A stretch of DNA of 10,000 bases from assembly GCA_020216745.1 (NCBI GenBank), contig JAIWNQ010000182.1, forward strand, positions 1-10,000, in the 5' to 3' direction. The stretch comes from Candidatus Hydrogenedens sp. (GTDB lineage Bacteria; Hydrogenedentota; Hydrogenedentia; Hydrogenedentales; Hydrogenedentaceae). The notes beneath the pieces are model-generated. The model searched no databases. It saw nothing but the letters and a program-made list of their open reading frames with translations, and was not told the origin of the DNA. How positions within the stretch are numbered: position 1 is the first letter of the stretch; every line of letters begins with the position of its first letter. This document shows, in pieces, positions 6,955 to 10,000 of this stretch. Made by a program: the position numbers and the translations under genes.

Positions 6955-7539
6955 TTATTTTTGGACAGGTCGCCCTTTAGTTACCAGCTCTTTTACCTTT
7001 TCGACAAGTTGGTCTACCTTAAAAGGTTTTGCTAAATACTCATCTGCTCCACAAGCAAATATCCGTTCAATGTCAGAATCTTTAGTTAAACAAGTAACCG
7101 CCATAATAGGAATAAATCGAGTCATGTCATTGCTTCTAAGGGCTCTGCATACTTCGAACCCGTTAATTTCAGGCATAAGGAAATCAAGAAGGATAAGGTC
7201 TGGTGATAGTTGTAAAGATTTTAAGCCTACTTCAGTTGCGTTCGTTACTTTAATAATTTCGTATTCATCTTTACCTAAAATATTTTCTATTAAGTTTATG
7301 GCATCGGGCTCATCATCAACAACCATAATTCTGTATTTCTTTGCATTTTTATCTCTTGGGAACATATCATATTTTTCTCTAAATTCGTCCAGGTCTTTTT
7401 CGAGGATTCTGTAGTGGCCTCCAGGAGTCCGTGATGCTTTAATCAGTCCTTGACGAATCCAGTTTTTAATACTGTGATGAGTTACATGACAAATTCGTGC
7501 TGCTTCAAAGGTTGTGTAGGCTTTTTGTTCTTTGTTCAT
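6955..7539 (-). CDS. Response regulator with N-terminal excisionase/MerR-type helix-turn-helix and C-terminal receiver
   Basis: A 194-residue two-domain protein. Residues 8-57 form a MerR/excisionase-like winged helix-turn-helix: TTFEAARICHVTHHSIKNWI, then the wing RTPGGHYRI and the DLDEF tail. Residues 69-190 form a complete receiver with acidic Asp75-Asp76, phosphoacceptor Asp119 (LILLDFLMP), Thr149 and Lys171 (AKPF). The order is the reverse of OmpR- or NarL-type regulators, whose DNA-binding domain is C-terminal. ATG 7539 is supported by a full AAGGAGGT Shine-Dalgarno at 7548-7555. It has its own near-consensus promoter (7612-7641) and precedes the hybrid kinase gene, its probable partner. 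DNA binding and transcription control are inferred from the helix-turn-helix; a target is unknown, though a palindrome in its own leader hints at autoregulation. Confidence 0.93.
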   Translation of the reverse strand: MNKEQKAYTTFEAARICHVTHHSIKNWIRQGLIKASRTPGGHYRILEKDLDEFREKYDMFPRDKNAKKYRIMVVDDEPDAINLIENILGKDEYEIIKVTNATEVGLKSLQLSPDLILLDFLMPEINGFEVCRALRSNDMTRFIPIMAVTCLTKDSDIERIFACGADEYLAKPFKVDQLVEKVKELVTKGRPVQK

Positions 7540-7569
7540 TCTTGATTACCTCCTTGAATTTATAGTTTA

Positions 7570-7580
7570 GTAATTATTAC
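7570..7580. promoter_or_regulatory. Palindrome in the response-regulator leader
   Basis: GTAATTATTAC is a perfect 11-bp palindrome (5-bp arms, one central base). It lies about 25-35 bases downstream of the predicted start of the response-regulator transcript. It could be an autoregulatory binding site, but in such AT-rich DNA a short palindrome may arise by chance. Confidence 0.2.
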
Positions 7581-7611
7581 AGATTTAACATTATTGGTTG
7601 GATTAGCATTT

Positions 7612-7641
7612 ATTATATACAATTATAAACAAATATGTCAA
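7612..7641 (-). promoter_or_regulatory. Near-consensus sigma-70 promoter for the response-regulator/kinase unit
   Basis: On the minus strand, TTGACA (7641-7636) and TATAAT (7617-7612) are separated by 18 bases. The TGA inside the -35 hexamer is also the stop codon of the upstream membrane-protein gene, so the promoter is tucked directly onto that gene's end. The predicted start is near 7605, giving a leader of about 66 nt before the strong Shine-Dalgarno. The kinase gene downstream has no comparable promoter. Confidence 0.75.
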
Positions 7642-9257
7642 GAATGGAAAATCGAAATATATTTTAATATCAAATTCATCTCATCGATAAGAAGTTTATC
7701 TGGAACCAGATTTATTTGGTATGGATATGAGTGATAGGTAGCTCGGAACAAAATAAACCAAAAACAAATAACTAAGATATAAGTTCCCAATAATATTCCA
7801 GATATTCTTTCAATAAAAAATATAAAATAGGTAATAAAGCGAATCCAAGTTGATTTACGAGTTTCAATATGTTTCTCGGTGTAATCTGAATGTCCATTTG
7901 TTTTGTGAGACTCTTTTTTCTTAAAGAACTTATTGATAAAAAAAACAGAGCTTGAAATTAGAGGTAAAGAAAGAAATGAGTACCAGAGGAATGATATAAA
8001 AGAGTAGTTGTTGTGTATAAAATTTTCGAAATATGAAAAATAGAAAATTAATAAGAGGGTTAGAAATAACCATATTAGTATTGACAAGTAAAGTAATGAG
8101 GGGAATTGGTAAAAAGAAATTGATGGTTTTTCGAATCTTTTTAAGAGTGAAGAAATAAGTTTTAGAATTATAAAGAGGATTAGGATTTCTAAAAACCCAG
8201 AGACAACTAACCAGATTAATTTAATTCGATTATTTTTACTTTGTTCAAATTCTAATTTCCTTTTTTCCTCAAAGGTCTGAAACTCATTTAGCAAAGAAGA
8301 TATATTATTAAGGTTTGTTAATTTATCATTTAATAACTCTGATTTCCACTGGTCTGAAACATTTTTATAAAATTCAAGGACATCTTTTTTTATTTTTAGG
8401 GAAAGCATAGTAGTGAAAAATCTATACTCGGAATTAATATTCACAGCCGAACCTATTTTTTCTCCCATGAGGTATAATTCTTCAAGCCATGTTTTTTTAT
8501 GATGCGTTTTATTATGTTTTGATTCGGTATTTATTCTGTTGAGTATATCGCTGGAAAGTCGGTAAATAGGCGAAATACAACGGTTAATACATTCTTCACG
8601 TCGCATATAAAATAAATAAGTGTTTGTGGGAAGTGTAGGATGCCAGAATGGTTTCGGATAAATAATAGGATGTTCACTTCTATTATTTTTAGCAATGATT
8701 GAAATGCCATGCTCGAAGATTGTTTCATCATTAACCAGTGGGTATATAATGGTGGCAGATTCTAAATATTCGATTAGAGAATTACTGGGTGTAAATGCCT
8801 CTGCCTCTTTGAAGATTCTTTGTGCCTGTTCATACTTTCCTAATAAATAAAGTCGGCAACCGTAGTTTATTAAAAATGACACATTATAGGTACTGGATTG
8901 GTATATCTGGTCGTATAATTTAATAACTTCTTCGCCTTCTTCGATGGAGGCGAGAAACTCTAAATATTGTAAGTAGCGTGAGTCATTTTTTAGTTCAGAG
9001 TTTGTTGAATATTTTTGAGCAATGCTTCGTAATATTGGACGGGCTGATTCATTTTCAAGGGTTAATGCTATTCTATACTTTGTTTCGTCTAAATCTAACC
9101 TTAAATATCTATCCGAAAACCATAAACAAAAAGTTAATAATATGGTAGAGGCTATTATATATTTAAATGCTTTCTTTCTTCGGGTAAAAAAAATAACATC
9201 CACCGTCGAGTTGGTGTTAATCTCATTTGATGGGTCTATGTTTTCGGAGTTTTCCAT
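7638..9257 (-). CDS. Unrecognised multi-pass membrane protein with TPR-like soluble region
   Basis: I do not recognise this 539-residue protein as a named family. A charged 30-residue N-terminus precedes a probable membrane segment (33-47). A long, mostly helical soluble region (48-345) follows, containing at least one TPR-like unit (about 127-160, with LINYGCRLYLLGKYEQAQRIFKEA-type spacing). A basic/acidic helix at 325-343 leads into three strongly hydrophobic segments (about 347-367, 387-409, 418-441), a lysine-rich hydrophilic loop (443-470), and one or two more (about 471-504). It is rich in Ile, Phe, Tyr, Asn and Lys. The start at ATG 9257 has only a weak Shine-Dalgarno (AAGAAA). It follows the isomerase gene by 39 bases with no terminator, so it may be co-transcribed with it; its stop codon overlaps the response-regulator promoter. 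A TPR scaffold tied to the membrane is plausible; enzymatic residues are not evident. Confidence 0.8.
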   Translation of the reverse strand: MENSENIDPSNEINTNSTVDVIFFTRRKKAFKYIIASTILLTFCLWFSDRYLRLDLDETKYRIALTLENESARPILRSIAQKYSTNSELKNDSRYLQYLEFLASIEEGEEVIKLYDQIYQSSTYNVSFLINYGCRLYLLGKYEQAQRIFKEAEAFTPSNSLIEYLESATIIYPLVNDETIFEHGISIIAKNNRSEHPIIYPKPFWHPTLPTNTYLFYMRREECINRCISPIYRLSSDILNRINTESKHNKTHHKKTWLEELYLMGEKIGSAVNINSEYRFFTTMLSLKIKKDVLEFYKNVSDQWKSELLNDKLTNLNNISSLLNEFQTFEEKRKLEFEQSKNNRIKLIWLVVSGFLEILILFIILKLISSLLKRFEKPSISFYQFPSLLYLSILIWLFLTLLLIFYFSYFENFIHNNYSFISFLWYSFLSLPLISSSVFFINKFFKKKESHKTNGHSDYTEKHIETRKSTWIRFITYFIFFIERISGILLGTYILVICFWFILFRATYHSYPYQINLVPDKLLIDEMNLILKYISIFHS

Positions 9258-9296
9258 AATAATTTTTTCTTAAGTATGGCAAATTGAAAAAGATAA

Positions 9297-10000
9297 TTAT
9301 ATTCTCTTTTTCTTCTCCATCATTAGTTGTCTTGCAATTCTTTTTCCTTCATCTACTCCTGGTTGATTAAAGGCATTGATGTTATATAGTTTTCCTGCCA
9401 TTGCTGTTGCTACCTCTAACATATATAATAACTGTGATACTGTATATTCTGAAATTTTTTCTATTTCAATAACAATTACAGGCCTGTGGCTTATAGTAAG
9501 GGCATCTTTAGTTCCTTCAAATTCTGCTTCAATTAAGTCGTTCATGGTTTGACCTTGGATATAATCTAACTCTGGGATTTCTGAAAACATCTCGGGAACA
9601 GGTAGAGATGTATTAAAATCTTTCACCTTAATCATATTTATTATTTTATCATTTGGACCTTCCCGATAAAGTTGTATTTGAGAATGTTGGTCTGTTGCCC
9701 CTAATGCTTTTACAGGTGTTTGTCCATTAAAAATTTCGTTACCATTAAGGTCATCTTTTTTTCCTAAACTTTCTGCCCATAGCTGACAATACCAATCTGC
9801 GGTATCTTTCAATCGGTCGGAATAGGGCATCATAACAGAGATTTTTTTCCCTTTTGTTTTGTCTAATAAATAGTGAATGCCTGCAAATAAATAAGCAGGG
9901 TTCTGGTCTAATTGAGGGTTGGAACATACCTTATCTATGCTTGCACACCCTTCAGCAATTGCTTCAAGGTCAAAGCCTAACATTTCCGCAGGGAAAAGTC
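9297..10000 (-). CDS. pgi: Glucose-6-phosphate isomerase, C-terminal part (5' end beyond window)
   Basis: The frame runs without a stop into the window edge; codons upstream of the ATG at 9983 encode LFPAE, which continues the family alignment, so that ATG is internal. About 234 residues are visible. Diagnostic segments are WYCQLWAESLGK, GATDQHSQIQLY with the conserved catalytic-region His (codon 9684-9686), and the C-terminal signature NAFNQPGVDEGK with the catalytic Lys (codon 9342-9344). That signature has Asp where Glu is usual. The enzyme interconverts glucose 6-phosphate and fructose 6-phosphate in glycolysis and gluconeogenesis in the cytoplasm. The TDQHSQ type resembles isomerases of Thermotoga- and Chlorobi-like bacteria more than the E. 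coli form. It is the first gene visible in a leftward run and lies 39 bases before the TPR/membrane protein gene. Confidence 0.93.
   Translation of the reverse strand, partial: LFPAEMLGFDLEAIAEGCASIDKVCSNPQLDQNPAYLFAGIHYLLDKTKGKKISVMMPYSDRLKDTADWYCQLWAESLGKKDDLNGNEIFNGQTPVKALGATDQHSQIQLYREGPNDKIINMIKVKDFNTSLPVPEMFSEIPELDYIQGQTMNDLIEAEFEGTKDALTISHRPVIVIEIEKISEYTVSQLLYMLEVATAMAGKLYNINAFNQPGVDEGKRIARQLMMEKKKRI

Noticed and set aside
7070..7414. Rightward open frame of 114 codons
   Set aside because: It is antisense to the response-regulator receiver, with no independent signals.

Overview
The window is AT-rich, gene-dense bacterial DNA with seven protein genes, two of them cut by the window edges. 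I see no RNA genes, mobile elements or CRISPR. The best clue to the organism is the type II-like pseudopilin with a C-terminal H-x-DG processing motif. That protein class is abundant in Planctomycetota, Lentisphaerota/Kiritimatiellota and candidate phyla such as Hydrogenedentota. A large hybrid histidine kinase, a response regulator with its helix-turn-helix at the N-terminus, and a Gfo/Idh/MocA oxidoreductase fit that broad group. The phylum is an inference; no ribosomal or other marker gene is present.

Left part (1-3250). The 3' part of a Gfo/Idh/MocA dehydrogenase gene runs rightward and converges on a leftward pseudopilin gene; they share one strong hairpin terminator (921-950). The pseudopilin is divergent from a LacI-family repressor gene. 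The 217-bp divergent region holds a near-consensus leftward promoter (TTGACA-N17-TATAAT) for the pseudopilin, and a rightward extended -10 promoter for the repressor. Two related 16-bp palindromes with a central CpG lie at the two expected transcription starts. The simplest reading is that the LacI-type protein represses both the pseudopilin gene and its own gene until an unknown, probably sugar-like, ligand releases it.

Right part (3275-10000). Everything is leftward, in transcription order: the C-terminal part of glucose-6-phosphate isomerase, an unrecognised TPR-containing multi-pass membrane protein, a 194-residue response regulator (HTH then REC), and a 1199-residue hybrid histidine kinase. 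A second near-consensus promoter (TTGACA-N18-TATAAT) overlaps the stop codon of the membrane-protein gene, so the response regulator and kinase probably form their own transcription unit. The kinase has an extracytoplasmic sensor region, HAMP, PAS, GAF, HisKA and HATPase domains, a degenerate receiver and an intact receiver. The two signalling proteins are the obvious candidates for one phosphorelay, although no HPt domain is visible.

Nothing here amounts to a clearly new biological system. The points most worth following up are the LacI-controlled pseudopilin switch, the orphan TPR/membrane protein, and the pseudo-receiver in the kinase.
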